From positions 248,001 to 312,000 of the forward strand of contig JADJOJ010000004.1 of the NCBI GenBank assembly GCA_016713825.1: a stretch of 64,000 nt of DNA, in the 5' to 3' direction. This document shows, in pieces, positions 25,225-34,630 of this stretch. The translations under genes and the position numbers were made by a program. This DNA comes from Candidatus Leptofilum gracile (lineage in GTDB: Bacteria > Chloroflexota > Anaerolineae > Promineifilales > Promineifilaceae). The first letter of the stretch is position 1, and the number at the start of each line of letters is the position of its first letter. The notes beneath the pieces are model-generated. The model was not told the origin of the DNA and made no database searches. It was given only the letters and a program-made list of their open reading frames with translations.

Positions 25225-27071
25225 TATTTCTCCTCGCGGTTCAAAATCGCTTCAACCACCCAGCGCGCCGTCAGCGGCATCCCATCCAGGTGGGCCAATG
25301 AGATCAGCTTTGTGGCCAGTTCTGGCATCTCGGTTTGTAAAATGTTGTGTACCTGGCCATCTCGGTTCAGCTCAATCACGTACACCCGGTCGTGCTGGGC
25401 CACAAATTCTGCCACAGTTTCATTCACAGGCAGCGCCCGCAGCCGCAAAAAGCTGGTGGCCAGGCCATCGGCCGCCAGGCGATCTCGCGCTTCGTCGATG
25501 GCAAATTTGGTGGAACCGTAGGCGATAATGCCAATGTTGGCCGCGTCGTTGTGGTCCACCACCGGGGCGGGCACCAGCTGCCGGGCCGTATCAAATTTGT
25601 GCTGAAGGCGGGCCATGTTTTGCACCCAATCCTCAGATTTTTCGCTGTAGACTGCTTTTTCATTGTGGCCGGTGCCTCGGGCAAACCAGGCTCCCAGCGG
25701 ATGCTCGTTGCCGGGCAGCGTGCGGTAGCCAATGCCATCGCCATCAACATCTTTGTAGCGAGCGAACCCTTTTTGCTGCACCTCTTCAGCGGTGAGCACC
25801 TTGCCCCGCTTGAGCGGCTCGGTGGGGTAGGCAAAGGGTTCGGTCATCCAGTTGTTCATGCCCAAATCCAGGTCGCTTAGCACAAAAACCGGGGTTTGCA
25901 GCGTCTCGGCCAGGTCAAAGGAGGTGGTGCCGAAGGTGAAACATTCGCCCACGGTGGCGGGCAGCAAGATGACGTTTTTGGTGTCGCCGTGCCCCAGGTA
26001 GTAGGTAGAGAGCACGTCTCCTTGCCCGGTGCGGGTGGGCAAGCCGGTGCTGGGGCCAACCCGCTGGATGTCCCAGATGACGGCTGGAATTTCGGCAAAG
26101 TAGCCCAATCCGGCAAATTCAGACATCAGCGAGATGCCGGGGCCAGAGGTGGCGGTCATGGCGCGAGCGCCTGCCCAGCCTGCGCCCAGGAGCATGCCAA
26201 TGGCGGCCAATTCGTCTTCAGACTGCACCACGGCGTACGTTTTTTCGCCTGTTTCCGGGTCGCGGCGCAGCTGAGGCAGGTAGTCGTTTAAGCCATCTAC
26301 CAGGCTGGTAGATGGGGTGATGGGGTACCAGGCCACAAAGCTGACCCCGCCAAAAATGGAGCCGAGTGCGCCGGCTTCGTTGCCGGTGATCATGAGTTGG
26401 CCTGCGGTGGCGTTCATTTCGGCAACGGTGTACGGGTCTTTCTTTTGGATGTTTTCGGCCGTCCATTCAAAGGCGTCGCGCACGATGGCCATGTTGGCGT
26501 CGATCAGCTTGCGCCGCCCATTGAAGTGGTAATCGAGGGCATCTTCGATTTTTTGCAGGGGGATGCCCAGCAGTTGGGCTACCGCGCCAACGTATACCAT
26601 GTTGGCGACGTAATCTTTTTGCTTGCCTTTGAAGCCCGTATCGCGGATGAACTGGTTGACGGGGATGCCATAGGTGGTGATGTCGTTGCGTTGGGGCACG
26701 GTGCGCCAATCTTCGTTGTAGATGCAGACGCCGCCGGGGGGCAGCATTTGGATATCTTGGTCAACGGTGGCGGGGTTGAAGGCGATGAGCAGCTCAGAGG
26801 TGTGCCGCCGGGCGACGTACCCTTCGTGGCTGACGCGGATGTGGTACCAGGTGGGCAGGCCCTGGATGTTGGAGGGGAAGATGTTTTTGCCGTTGACCGG
26901 GATGCCCATTTTGAAGAGGGCGCGTAAGATGGCCATGTTGGCGGTTTGGCTGCCGGTGCCGTTGGCGGTGGCGGCCACAATTGAAAAGTCGTTGACGATA
27001 GACGGCCGTTCGCCAGCCACGTTTTGGTGGGCAACGGCCGTTTCGTCTGGTGCCAGGTTGATTACTCCCAT
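25224..27071 (-). CDS. korA: 2-oxoacid:ferredoxin oxidoreductase gamma-alpha fusion (first set)
   Basis: 615 residues. N-terminal gamma domain (ATANGTGSQTANMAILRALFKMG, then NIQGLPTWYHIRVS) fused to the alpha subunit (AWYPITPSTSLVDGL, TATSGPGISLMSEFAGLGYFAEIPAVIWDIQRVGPSTGLPT shown by its key residues TSGPG and GPSTG-P). This gamma-alpha plan matches two-subunit KorAB enzymes. AAGGAG precedes the ATG at 27071. The gamma domain is more diverged than in the second set. The leader carries a 9-bp hairpin (27107-27143). Confidence 0.92.
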   Translation of the reverse strand: MGVINLAPDETAVAHQNVAGERPSIVNDFSIVAATANGTGSQTANMAILRALFKMGIPVNGKNIFPSNIQGLPTWYHIRVSHEGYVARRHTSELLIAFNPATVDQDIQMLPPGGVCIYNEDWRTVPQRNDITTYGIPVNQFIRDTGFKGKQKDYVANMVYVGAVAQLLGIPLQKIEDALDYHFNGRRKLIDANMAIVRDAFEWTAENIQKKDPYTVAEMNATAGQLMITGNEAGALGSIFGGVSFVAWYPITPSTSLVDGLNDYLPQLRRDPETGEKTYAVVQSEDELAAIGMLLGAGWAGARAMTATSGPGISLMSEFAGLGYFAEIPAVIWDIQRVGPSTGLPTRTGQGDVLSTYYLGHGDTKNVILLPATVGECFTFGTTSFDLAETLQTPVFVLSDLDLGMNNWMTEPFAYPTEPLKRGKVLTAEEVQQKGFARYKDVDGDGIGYRTLPGNEHPLGAWFARGTGHNEKAVYSEKSEDWVQNMARLQHKFDTARQLVPAPVVDHNDAANIGIIAYGSTKFAIDEARDRLAADGLATSFLRLRALPVNETVAEFVAQHDRVYVIELNRDGQVHNILQTEMPELATKLISLAHLDGMPLTARWVVEAILNREEK

Positions 27072-27088
27072 GTTTGTTCTCCTTGGTT

Positions 27089-27158
27089 CTGCAAATTGGG
27101 AAAAAGAAACTCATAAACGTGAACCAGCCACGCCTATGAGTTTGTACTGCAAATTGAT
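27089..27158. repeat. Hairpin flanked by 10-bp direct repeats
   Basis: AAACTCATA (27107-27115) pairs with TATGAGTTT (27135-27143), and the hairpin is bracketed by direct CTGCAAATTG copies. It lies in the spacer between the second korB and the first korA. Could be a short inserted element with target duplication, or an operon attenuator. Confidence 0.5.
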
Positions 27159-27188
27159 AGGTTAAATGTAGATTGACCTGGCCAGAAG

Positions 27189-28709
27189 CTAGGCAAATCG
27201 CTCCTTCAAATGATGCACCACATCGCGGAAGGAAATGATGCCTTCGGGCCGATGCTCATCATCTACTAACGGTATGTGGCGGAAACCATGCATATGCATT
27301 TCATGCAGCGCCTGGGCAATGGGCAGGTTGGCTTTGAGGGCGATCGGGTCGGGGGTCATGTAGTCGGCGATAACGGCCGTTTCCAAATCCTCTACCAAAC
27401 CCACCACCCGGTGCAGCACATCCTTCTCCGTGAAGATACCCACCAGCTTGTCGTGGGCATCCGTCACCACCAGGCAGCCAATGCGATGCGTGTTCATCTG
27501 CCGCACCGCCTTCGCCAACGAAGCCGAAACGTCGATGGTAATGGGTGCCTTGGGCGACAGCGCCGCAATCGTATCCTCAATCAGGCGGTCTTGCATCGCC
27601 GTGGTGACCTCTGGTTCCTTGTCTAGTTCATCCACGTACTCCTCGTCAACCTCCAGCGACAGCTGGCCTGTTTGTTTGGAGGCCACCCCATTTTGATCTT
27701 TGGCCGTCACCGTCCACAAATCGGCCGATTCGTACAGCGTGCGCAAATTGCCATTGCCTTTAATCTGCCGCGCCGTCTCAATTTGGTTCATCAACCCATC
27801 GGTGTACGTTTGCTTCTCTACCCGGCGAATCACGCCCATCGGCGCAGGGAATTCCGGGAACTCCATGCTGGCCAGGATAAACGCCAGCTGCGTAGAGGTC
27901 TCATCATGCACCAGCAGATCATCCTCGGTGATGCCGTTGCCCAACTGCACCACCGCGGGCCGGAAGCCGTTCAGGCGAATACCTTTGTCCATATCTTTGC
28001 CAAAGATCATTGGCTTACCGTGTTCCAGGTACAAAATGTTCTCATCCCGCACGCGCCGGTCATCCAAACCAATCCATTCATTGGGGTTGAAGATGACGCA
28101 GTTTTGGTAAATCTCCACAAAGGAGATGCCTTTATGCTGCGATGCGGCCATCAGCGTCTCGTTCAGGTGTTGGGTGTGGGCATCAATCGAGCGGGCAATG
28201 AAGGTGGCCTCGGCAGCCATTGCCAGGGCGATGGGGTTGAGCGGCTGCTCCAGCGAGCCCATCGGCGAGGACTTTGTTTTTGTTCCCGTGCGGGAGGTGG
28301 GTGAATATTGCCCCTTGGTGAGGCCGTAGATGCGGTTGTTGAACAGCAAAATGTTCAGGTTAATGTTGCGGCGGATGGCATGGATGAGGTGGTTGCCGCC
28401 GATAGACAGCCCGTCGCCGTCGCCGGTAACCACCCAGACGCTGAGTTCTGGGTTGGCGATGGCCAGACCGGTAGCCAGCGTGGGCGCACGGCCGTGGATG
28501 CTGTGGATGCCGTAGGTGTTCATGTAGTACGGAAAGCGGCTAGAGCAGCCGATGCCGGAAATAAAGACGATGTTTTCTTTGGGCACGCCGATGTCGGGCA
28601 AGGTTTTTTGCACGGAGGCCAAAATGGCGTAATCGCCACAGCCGGGGCACCAGCGCACGGTTTGGTCAGAAACGAAATCTTTGCGGTTTAAGGTAATTGG
28701 AATGCTCAT
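27189..28709 (-). CDS. 2-oxoacid:ferredoxin oxidoreductase beta subunit fused to CBS pair
   Basis: 506 residues. Residues 1 to about 290 are a complete KorB: WCPGCGDYAI, GIGCSSRFP, GRAPTLATG, TGDGDGLSIGG, NNRIYGLTKGQ and YQNCVIFNP. After a linker of about 85 residues come two CBS motifs (about 395-445 and 450-505) including GCLVVTDAHDKLVGIFTEKDV and HIPLVDDEHRPEGIISFRDVV. CBS pairs usually bind AMP, ATP or SAM, so this beta subunit may be regulated by adenylate charge. The start at 28709 has GGAG eight bases upstream. No stand-alone KorB I know of has this tail. Confidence 0.9.
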   Translation of the reverse strand: MSIPITLNRKDFVSDQTVRWCPGCGDYAILASVQKTLPDIGVPKENIVFISGIGCSSRFPYYMNTYGIHSIHGRAPTLATGLAIANPELSVWVVTGDGDGLSIGGNHLIHAIRRNINLNILLFNNRIYGLTKGQYSPTSRTGTKTKSSPMGSLEQPLNPIALAMAAEATFIARSIDAHTQHLNETLMAASQHKGISFVEIYQNCVIFNPNEWIGLDDRRVRDENILYLEHGKPMIFGKDMDKGIRLNGFRPAVVQLGNGITEDDLLVHDETSTQLAFILASMEFPEFPAPMGVIRRVEKQTYTDGLMNQIETARQIKGNGNLRTLYESADLWTVTAKDQNGVASKQTGQLSLEVDEEYVDELDKEPEVTTAMQDRLIEDTIAALSPKAPITIDVSASLAKAVRQMNTHRIGCLVVTDAHDKLVGIFTEKDVLHRVVGLVEDLETAVIADYMTPDPIALKANLPIAQALHEMHMHGFRHIPLVDDEHRPEGIISFRDVVHHLKERFA

Positions 28710-28729
28710 AATTTTCTCCAAATTTTCGT

Positions 28730-28785
28730 AACCTCCCGGAGGTTAAGCAGATGAGGTTCATCGTGGATGAAACCTCCGGGAGGTT
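28730..28785. repeat. CTCCGGGAGG hairpin element, copy 2
   Basis: AACCTCCCGGAGGTT (28730-28744) and AACCTCCGGGAGGTT (28771-28785), a perfect 15-bp stem with 26-base loop. It sits inside the kor operon between the second alpha and beta genes. Confidence 0.9.
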
Positions 28786-28793
28786 GCTGGCTA

Positions 28794-30647
28794 TTAACCA
28801 AGCAGCTCCTCAATTTTGCTGGTAATTTCGCTGATTTTGAACGGCCGTGCGTGCATCTTGGGGAACGATTGGATGTTGAGGCCAAAACGGCCGCGCAGCA
28901 AAAAGGCCAGCTGGCCGCCGTTCAGCTCGGGCACGATGACCTGTTTGTAGTTGCTGATAATGTCGCGCAGGTTGCGGGGCAGCGGGTTGAGGTAGCGCAG
29001 ATGGGCATGGGCAACGGAACGGCCGTTCCGCTGAGCCTTAATCACACCAGACCGCACCGCCCCAAACGTGCCGCCCCAACTAATCATCAGCAAATCACCG
29101 CTGCTGGGGCCAAACACCTCTTGCTCTGGCAAAAATTCAGCCAGCCGGGCAATCTTCTCCGCCCGATCATGCGTCATTTGCTCGTGATGCTCCGGTACGT
29201 ACGAAACATTGCCCGTCAGCGGCGCTTTGCTCAAGCCGCCAATGCGGTGTTCCAGCCCCCGCGTGCCGGGGATGGCCCAGGGCCGGGCCAACGTCTCTTC
29301 ATCGCGGGCGTAGGGCATAAAGGGATCATCTTCTGCCTCGCGCGCAGCAGGATGCTCAATCAAAATTGGCTCAATATCGTCCGGGTTGGGCACGGGCCAC
29401 GGCTCCGAGCTGTTGGCCAGGAAGCCATCAGACAAAATCATGACGGGCGTGGTGGCGCGCATGGCGCAGCGGGCTGCTTCTACGGCAATGTTGAAGCAGT
29501 CGGCCGGGCTTTGCGGCGCCAGCACCACAATGGGGCTTTCTCCGTTGCGCCCAAACATCGCCTGGAGCAGGTCAGACTGCTCCGTTTTGGTGGGCAGGCC
29601 GGTGCTGGGGCCGCCGCGCTGCACGTTTACAATCACCATCGGCAGTTCCAGGGCGATGGCCAGCCCCATGCCTTCGCTTTTCAGGGCGACGCCAGGGCCG
29701 CTGGTGCCAGTGACGGCAAACGCACCGCCAAAGGCCGCGCCGATGATGGACCCCATCGCCGCAATTTCATCTTCGGCCTGGAAGGTGCGCACGTCAAAAT
29801 GGCGCAGCGGGGCGAGGGCGTGCAAAATGTCGCTGGCGGGGGTGATGGGGTAGGTGCCGTAGAAGAGCGGTTTGCCCATTTTGTGAGCGGCCGTTACCAG
29901 CCCCATCGCCATCGCTTCATTGCCGGTCACTTTGCGGTAGGTACCGGGGGGCAGTTGGGCGGGACGAATGCGGTAGCGCTGTTGGAAGGTGCGGGTGGTG
30001 TCGCCAAAAAAGTAGCCCGCTTGCAGCGCCTTGGTGTTGGCTTCGATCAGGTCTGGCCGTTTGGCAAATTTCTTTTGCACCCACTCCAAGGTGGTTTCCA
30101 TGGGCCGCTCGAACATCCAGAAAACGATGCCCAGAGCGAAAAAGTTTTGCGAGCGATCTTTGTCTTTGGTGGAAAGTGATTCAATCTCTTTGAGCGCTTC
30201 CCGGTTGAGCGTGGTGAGCGGCACTTCGATGACGTGGTAGCCAACCAGCGATTCATCCTCCAGCGGGTTCATGGCGTAATCTGCTTTGCGCAGATTGGTT
30301 TGGGTGAACGCATCTGTGTTGACGATGATGGTGCCGCCGGATTCCAAATCTTTTAGGCTGGCTTTGAGGGCGGCGGGGTTCATGGCCACCAACACCTGCG
30401 GCGAATCGCCGGGGGTGAGGATATCTTTGTTAGAAAAGTTGACCTGAAAGCCGCTGACGCCAGCCAGCGTACCGGCGGGGGCGCGGATTTCGGCGGGGAA
30501 GTCTGGCATGGTGCTGATGTCGTTGCCAAAAACGGCCGATGTGTTGGTAAACTGCGTGCCGGTCAGCTGCATGCCATCCCCAGAATCCCCGGCAAAGCGG
30601 ACAACAATGGAGTCTAATTCTTTAAATTCGGTTTCTTCATTCATCAT
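28794..30647 (-). CDS. 2-oxoacid:ferredoxin oxidoreductase gamma-alpha fusion (second set)
   Basis: 617 residues. Gamma domain (VVRFAGDSGDGMQLTG, PDFPAEIRAPAGT) then alpha domain (FYGTYPITPASDILHAL, VTGTSGPGVALKSEG, RGGPSTGLPTKTEQSD). This copy is the closer match to standard KorA. It pairs with the CBS-fused beta subunit downstream, separated by a palindromic repeat of 56 bp. Together with 24184-27071 the locus encodes two complete enzymes, possibly with different 2-oxoacid preference. No separate ferredoxin-like delta subunit is present. Confidence 0.93.
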   Translation of the reverse strand: MMNEETEFKELDSIVVRFAGDSGDGMQLTGTQFTNTSAVFGNDISTMPDFPAEIRAPAGTLAGVSGFQVNFSNKDILTPGDSPQVLVAMNPAALKASLKDLESGGTIIVNTDAFTQTNLRKADYAMNPLEDESLVGYHVIEVPLTTLNREALKEIESLSTKDKDRSQNFFALGIVFWMFERPMETTLEWVQKKFAKRPDLIEANTKALQAGYFFGDTTRTFQQRYRIRPAQLPPGTYRKVTGNEAMAMGLVTAAHKMGKPLFYGTYPITPASDILHALAPLRHFDVRTFQAEDEIAAMGSIIGAAFGGAFAVTGTSGPGVALKSEGMGLAIALELPMVIVNVQRGGPSTGLPTKTEQSDLLQAMFGRNGESPIVVLAPQSPADCFNIAVEAARCAMRATTPVMILSDGFLANSSEPWPVPNPDDIEPILIEHPAAREAEDDPFMPYARDEETLARPWAIPGTRGLEHRIGGLSKAPLTGNVSYVPEHHEQMTHDRAEKIARLAEFLPEQEVFGPSSGDLLMISWGGTFGAVRSGVIKAQRNGRSVAHAHLRYLNPLPRNLRDIISNYKQVIVPELNGGQLAFLLRGRFGLNIQSFPKMHARPFKISEITSKIEELLG

Positions 30648-30660
30648 AATCTCCTGGTTT

Positions 30661-30727
30661 TCGGTAATCCGTAATCCGTAATCCGTAATCGGTGGTCCGT
30701 TTACCGATTACCGTTCACTGATTACGG
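30661..30727. repeat. Heptamer repeat (GTAATCC)n with inverted arm
   Basis: Four GTAATCC/G units at 30664-30691, then TTACCGATTACCG and GATTACGG running in the opposite sense, giving a foldable cassette between the CBS gene and korA. The same GATTACC heptamers occur inside the coding region at 43219-43246. Confidence 0.9.
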
Positions 30728-31195
30728 TCATCCGCCTTCCTGCTTGTGGGGGAAATGGTCTGGGCGGGGTGGGCGGTTGAGCACTTCTACCGGGTAGCGG
30801 GCGGCCAAAAAGCTGATGACGGCCTGGTGGGTCATGTTGCCCTTGATTTTGCCGTCGCGGTCTACAACGGGTAGGTTGCGGAACTGTTTTTCATCCATCA
30901 GCCAAAGGGCGTCGGCGGCGCTGGTGTCTGGGGTGACGGTGATGGGGTTGGCGGTCATGATATCGTCTACCGTCCGATTCAGGTTGGCCGGATTGGTGGC
31001 CACTTTGGTGAGCACATCTCGCTCGGTGAGAATGCCGATGAGGGCATTCTCTTTGGTAATAAGACACACATTGGTTTTGTTTTGCCGCATATTGGCCAGC
31101 GATTGGCGTACGGCCGTTCCGCTAACAATCTGGCAAAATCTAGATAAGTCGAGATGAGACACACGCTCACTCTTTAATTCTTCCTTCAAACTCAT
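30728..31195 (-). CDS. Stand-alone CBS-pair protein
   Basis: 155 residues made of two CBS motifs (about 22-75 and 80-135): NKTNVCLITKENALIGILTERDVL and FRNLPVVDRDGKIKGNMTHQAV, joined by MTANPITV. First structural gene of the kor cluster. GGAGG lies about ten bases upstream of the ATG. With the CBS tail fused to the second KorB, two CBS modules sit in one oxidoreductase operon, so an adenylate-sensing role for the complex is a reasonable inference. Confidence 0.88.
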   Translation of the reverse strand: MSLKEELKSERVSHLDLSRFCQIVSGTAVRQSLANMRQNKTNVCLITKENALIGILTERDVLTKVATNPANLNRTVDDIMTANPITVTPDTSAADALWLMDEKQFRNLPVVDRDGKIKGNMTHQAVISFLAARYPVEVLNRPPRPDHFPHKQEGG

Positions 31196-31259
31196 GGGGG
31201 TAAACCTCCTGTGGGAGCCACCTTACGATGCCCCAATTAATAAAATCGTTAAGAAATAG

Positions 31260-31949
31260 TTAGCGGTGGTTGTTGCCAATGGTTGGTTCGGGATGGGTGG
31301 GCAACAAATCAAAATGGGCAGACAGCAGGGCCAGGCCTGTCTGGTACTCATTGGCAACAATCGCTTCTACAATTTTTTGGTGATAATCCCACACTTCCAA
31401 CCAGTAGCTGTAGGGGGAAAAGCGGGTGAGTTCGCTGGCTTCGTAGGCGTCCCAGTAGGCGGCCAACATGCCCTTGACAAAGGGGTTGTTCAGGCGGCAA
31501 AAAATGGTCAGGTGCAGTTCGCGGTGTTCTTCGTTGGGCACGTGGATCGGGTTGCCTTTGAGCTTGGCCCACGCTTTTTGCACCAGCAGCTGTAATTTTT
31601 GCTTGTCGTCGGGGGTAAGGTGATGAACGGCCGTTTCCCAAAAATCGATCTCAATGGCCTGACGTAAATTGCTGAACTGCTCAAACGTGGCTTCGCCTGT
31701 ACCCAGGCCAAACAGCACGCCCGCCAGCACCGCCTGGGAAAAATCAAACGGTTCCCGCACAATGCCCACCCGTGGCCGAACGGAAACCAGCCCCAAACTG
31801 CGGGCAATCTCCAACTGCTCACGCAGTTTGCCCACGCTGACGCCTAGCTCCTGGCCAATTTGGTTCAGCGTGGGCAGCCGTTCACCGGGGGGCACCTGGC
31901 TATCTACCAGGTAACGGAGGAAGTTGGAATCTAGTTTGTTGAGGCGCAT
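31260..31949 (-). CDS. GntR/FCD-type transcriptional regulator
   Basis: 229 residues from the ATG at 31949. N-terminal winged helix: PPGERLPTLNQIGQELGVSVGKLREQLEIARSLGL, then VRPRVGIV, the GntR wing. The remaining 150 residues are helical and resemble an FCD effector domain (FWETAVHHLT, LHLTIFCRLNNPFV, HQKIVEAIVANEY). In-frame ATG at 32045 would add 32 basic residues that do not look native. Located immediately upstream of the CBS-kor genes in the same direction, so it is the likely regulator of that cluster. Confidence 0.82.
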   Translation of the reverse strand: MRLNKLDSNFLRYLVDSQVPPGERLPTLNQIGQELGVSVGKLREQLEIARSLGLVSVRPRVGIVREPFDFSQAVLAGVLFGLGTGEATFEQFSNLRQAIEIDFWETAVHHLTPDDKQKLQLLVQKAWAKLKGNPIHVPNEEHRELHLTIFCRLNNPFVKGMLAAYWDAYEASELTRFSPYSYWLEVWDYHQKIVEAIVANEYQTGLALLSAHFDLLPTHPEPTIGNNHR

Positions 31950-32263
31950 GGGGGTAGGGAACGGCCGTTTACGGCCAAAAAAGAGGCGCTTAAAAAAGCA
32001 GCGGTAAAAACAGTGGGTGTGGGCATACTCATCTAAATGATCCAATAAATCATATTAATCAGATGTTTGGGCATCTTACCATATTGGCAGGGCAATTTCA
32101 ATACCAAAACGGCTCATTTTTTGGAACTTTTGGCTAAATATCTTGGCCGTTGTGTGGTTTTTTGGGGGGCTGGTTGAAGCTGAGCCACAGAGCTTGCAGA
32201 GAAGTTTGAGATGGGTTGCCCGCTCTAAATTTCTTGCTTGCTCTGTGGCTTTGGGGGGACTGC
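31950..32263. other. Spacer with CACAGAG hairpin
   Basis: No gene. GCCACAGAG (32184-32192) pairs with CTCTGTGGC (32241-32249), a member of the CACAGAG family and a possible terminator for the leftward lipoprotein gene or a boundary element. AT-rich 32050-32160 probably holds the regulator's promoter. Confidence 0.5.
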
Positions 32264-34411
32264 TTAATTGTTGTTGATTTCTAGCGTGTAGCTGGCGGCT
32301 TCGCCAAAAAATTCTCGCACCACAATGCTCCAGCGGCCTTCGCTCATAATGGGGTAGGCCAATACCTGCTCTGTTTCACCAGATTGGACGGCATCGACGG
32401 CCCAAATCTGGTTGCCTACCGGGTCGTAGACGGTGAACAACAGGTCGGCACTGCTCTCTCCCGGCGTTAAGTTTATGTTAACTTCGTCGCCATCTTCGGC
32501 TTCAAAATACCAGATGATGCTTTGGTTGGGTTGAAGGTTGCCAGAAACGGCCGTGCCATACGTCAACATCCCGGCTTCATCGGGCGGGGCGGCCTGGTTG
32601 GCCCGCAGGCTAATCTCGTATCGGCCCGATTCGCCAAAAAAGTCGCGCACCAAAACCAGGTATTGCCCGTCGCTGGGCAGCTCAAATTCGATCATCTCTG
32701 GCTCGCCAGTTAGAAAGGCATCCTGCTCGGCCAGCCGGTTGATGTTGCTGTCTAGCAGCCACATGTCCAGGTCCAGGTTGGGCGTGAGCGGGTTCACGGT
32801 GAGGAAGATAGTGTCGCCGGAACGGCCGTTAAAAAACCAGGCGTGCGCTTCATTTTCGCGCAATACTTCTTGCGCCGTCTGGCCAAAAATCAGGTCGCCC
32901 GCATCGTAGAAATTGGCAATGCTCTCGCCGCCTTCATCCAGCGACAAGGAATAGCTGCCCCCTTCCCCGGCAAAGCTGCGCACCAAAATATCATATTCGC
33001 CCGTTAGCGGCAGTTCCAGCCCAGACACAACCTCCGCATCGCCGCTGAACCCTTCGTCTAGCGCTGCCAGGCGGGTACCATCCGGGCTGTAAACGTCTAG
33101 GATGGCGTCTAGCTGATTGGCCGGGGTTAGCACGATGCTGACCAACTCACCCGCATTGCCGGTGAAGGTCCACACATGCTGCCCCCCGCGTGCCAGGCTG
33201 CTCTGGATGGTTTGCCCCAGCGACAGACGGCCACCGCCGCCAAACAGCGGCTCCTCGGTGAGCACCAGGCTCATCGTGTAGCGGCCTGCATCGCCAAAAA
33301 ATTCGCTTACCTCCACCACGTAAAGCCCGCTGTCTAGCAGCAAATTGTCGATCATGATTTCGGTGTCGCCTGCGTAGCCGTTGTCGATGCGGGTAACGGT
33401 TTGCCCGGTGGGGCTGATGAGTGACAGAATGAGATCGACATCTTTGTTGTCTGGGCTGAGGGTGATGTTGGCGTAGCGGGGGCCGGGCAGGCTAAAGGTC
33501 CACACATCTTTGGCACTGGCTTTCAGCTCGCCATTGACCAAATCTTGCTGCCCCAGGCTGCCCAGCACATTGGCTGAGCCATCCTGAATGACGATGTCGG
33601 CGTAGATGTTGTGCAGCACGATGCTGCTGGCCATTTTTTCAAAGTTGCCCTGGTATTGCAGCCATTGTTCACTGGGGGCACTCATGATGAAAAGCGCCTG
33701 GGTTTGTTGGCTAAGGTTGTTGGCCAGGCTGGTGGTGAACAGGTAGATGCGGGTGCGCATGCTGCTGCCGCTGCTGCCAAACAGCAGGGGAGGGCCTTCT
33801 AGATCGATGAAAGCGCCGGTTACCTGGCCACCGTTGCCCACGGTGGCTGTTACTGGGGCTGCCTGGGAGAGGGTGCTGCGCTCGGTGTTGCTGGTGAGGT
33901 CGGTGGCCAGCCGGTTGAGGGTGGCCTGCGGGGTGTTGGGCGGCAGTTCCAGGTGGGCGATGAGGCCGGCCACGTAAGCCCCGTCGCCAATGGCTTTGCT
34001 GCCAAGCAGGCTGTTGCCGGTGCGTTCCGAATTAGCCAGAAGCATGACGGTGATGCCCAGTTCATTGACGGTAACGGCCGTATCCACCTGGCCTGAAAGG
34101 TTAATCCACTCTGGTGGAGCCAAAAGCTGCAAGCCGGTCGCCGGGTTGCCAATTTGCTGCCAACCTGCGAAGGCTGGGGTGGTGGGGGCGGCGGTAGGCG
34201 CGGGTGGGGCGGCACTGGTGGCATTCGCTTTGGTAGGGATGGTCAGCGTTGCGGCCTGATTGGTATTGCTTTCGATGGGGGCGATATCCGTCGCGGCAGG
34301 GGGCGGCTCAACGGTTGATTGCTCCTGTTCTTCCTCGCTGATTGGTTTGCAGGCCACCACGGTGACCAGCAGCAAGCCAAGCAGCAAGCAGGACCAGCTT
34401 GGTTTTCGCAT
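32264..34411 (-). CDS. Lipoprotein with four tandem PPC domains
   Basis: 715 residues. Lipoprotein signal (MRKPSW, hydrophobic core, VVAC at Cys21), a Thr/Ala/Pro-rich spacer, an N-terminal domain of about 170 residues (WQQIGNPATGLQLLAPPEW), then four pre-peptidase C-terminal-like domains. Each starts with G-x-h-x-x-x-L...W-x-F and ends with Y-x-h-x-V-x-x-F-F/A-G-E/D-x-x-x-Y-x-h-S/E (EVSEFFGDAGRYTMS, LVRSFAGEGGSYSLS, LVRDFFGESGRYEIS, VVREFFGEAASYTLE). The start has GGAGG seven bases upstream. No protease domain is attached. Probable surface binding protein. Confidence 0.88.
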   Translation of the reverse strand: MRKPSWSCLLLGLLLVTVVACKPISEEEQEQSTVEPPPAATDIAPIESNTNQAATLTIPTKANATSAAPPAPTAAPTTPAFAGWQQIGNPATGLQLLAPPEWINLSGQVDTAVTVNELGITVMLLANSERTGNSLLGSKAIGDGAYVAGLIAHLELPPNTPQATLNRLATDLTSNTERSTLSQAAPVTATVGNGGQVTGAFIDLEGPPLLFGSSGSSMRTRIYLFTTSLANNLSQQTQALFIMSAPSEQWLQYQGNFEKMASSIVLHNIYADIVIQDGSANVLGSLGQQDLVNGELKASAKDVWTFSLPGPRYANITLSPDNKDVDLILSLISPTGQTVTRIDNGYAGDTEIMIDNLLLDSGLYVVEVSEFFGDAGRYTMSLVLTEEPLFGGGGRLSLGQTIQSSLARGGQHVWTFTGNAGELVSIVLTPANQLDAILDVYSPDGTRLAALDEGFSGDAEVVSGLELPLTGEYDILVRSFAGEGGSYSLSLDEGGESIANFYDAGDLIFGQTAQEVLRENEAHAWFFNGRSGDTIFLTVNPLTPNLDLDMWLLDSNINRLAEQDAFLTGEPEMIEFELPSDGQYLVLVRDFFGESGRYEISLRANQAAPPDEAGMLTYGTAVSGNLQPNQSIIWYFEAEDGDEVNINLTPGESSADLLFTVYDPVGNQIWAVDAVQSGETEQVLAYPIMSEGRWSIVVREFFGEAASYTLEINNN

Positions 34412-34630
34412 GAACAATCCTCCTGTTCTCTCCTCAATTACGGCGCGCAACCGCTCCGGGAACCAGTAATAGCTCCCGGCGACGCTTGCCGCTGACGAGG
34501 GGCTTCCATGTTTATTTGACCGTCAGCCCTCATGATGCAGTGGGCAAGCCAGGCGATGGCAGCCAGTAAATGTGAATACGGCAAATTTTAGGAGAGGAAC
34601 CGGGTGGCCAGAATGAAGTTCTGGCTGCGG

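Noticed and set aside
28767..30179. 470-codon plus-strand frame opposite korA
   Set aside because: Antisense shadow of a conserved oxidoreductase subunit.
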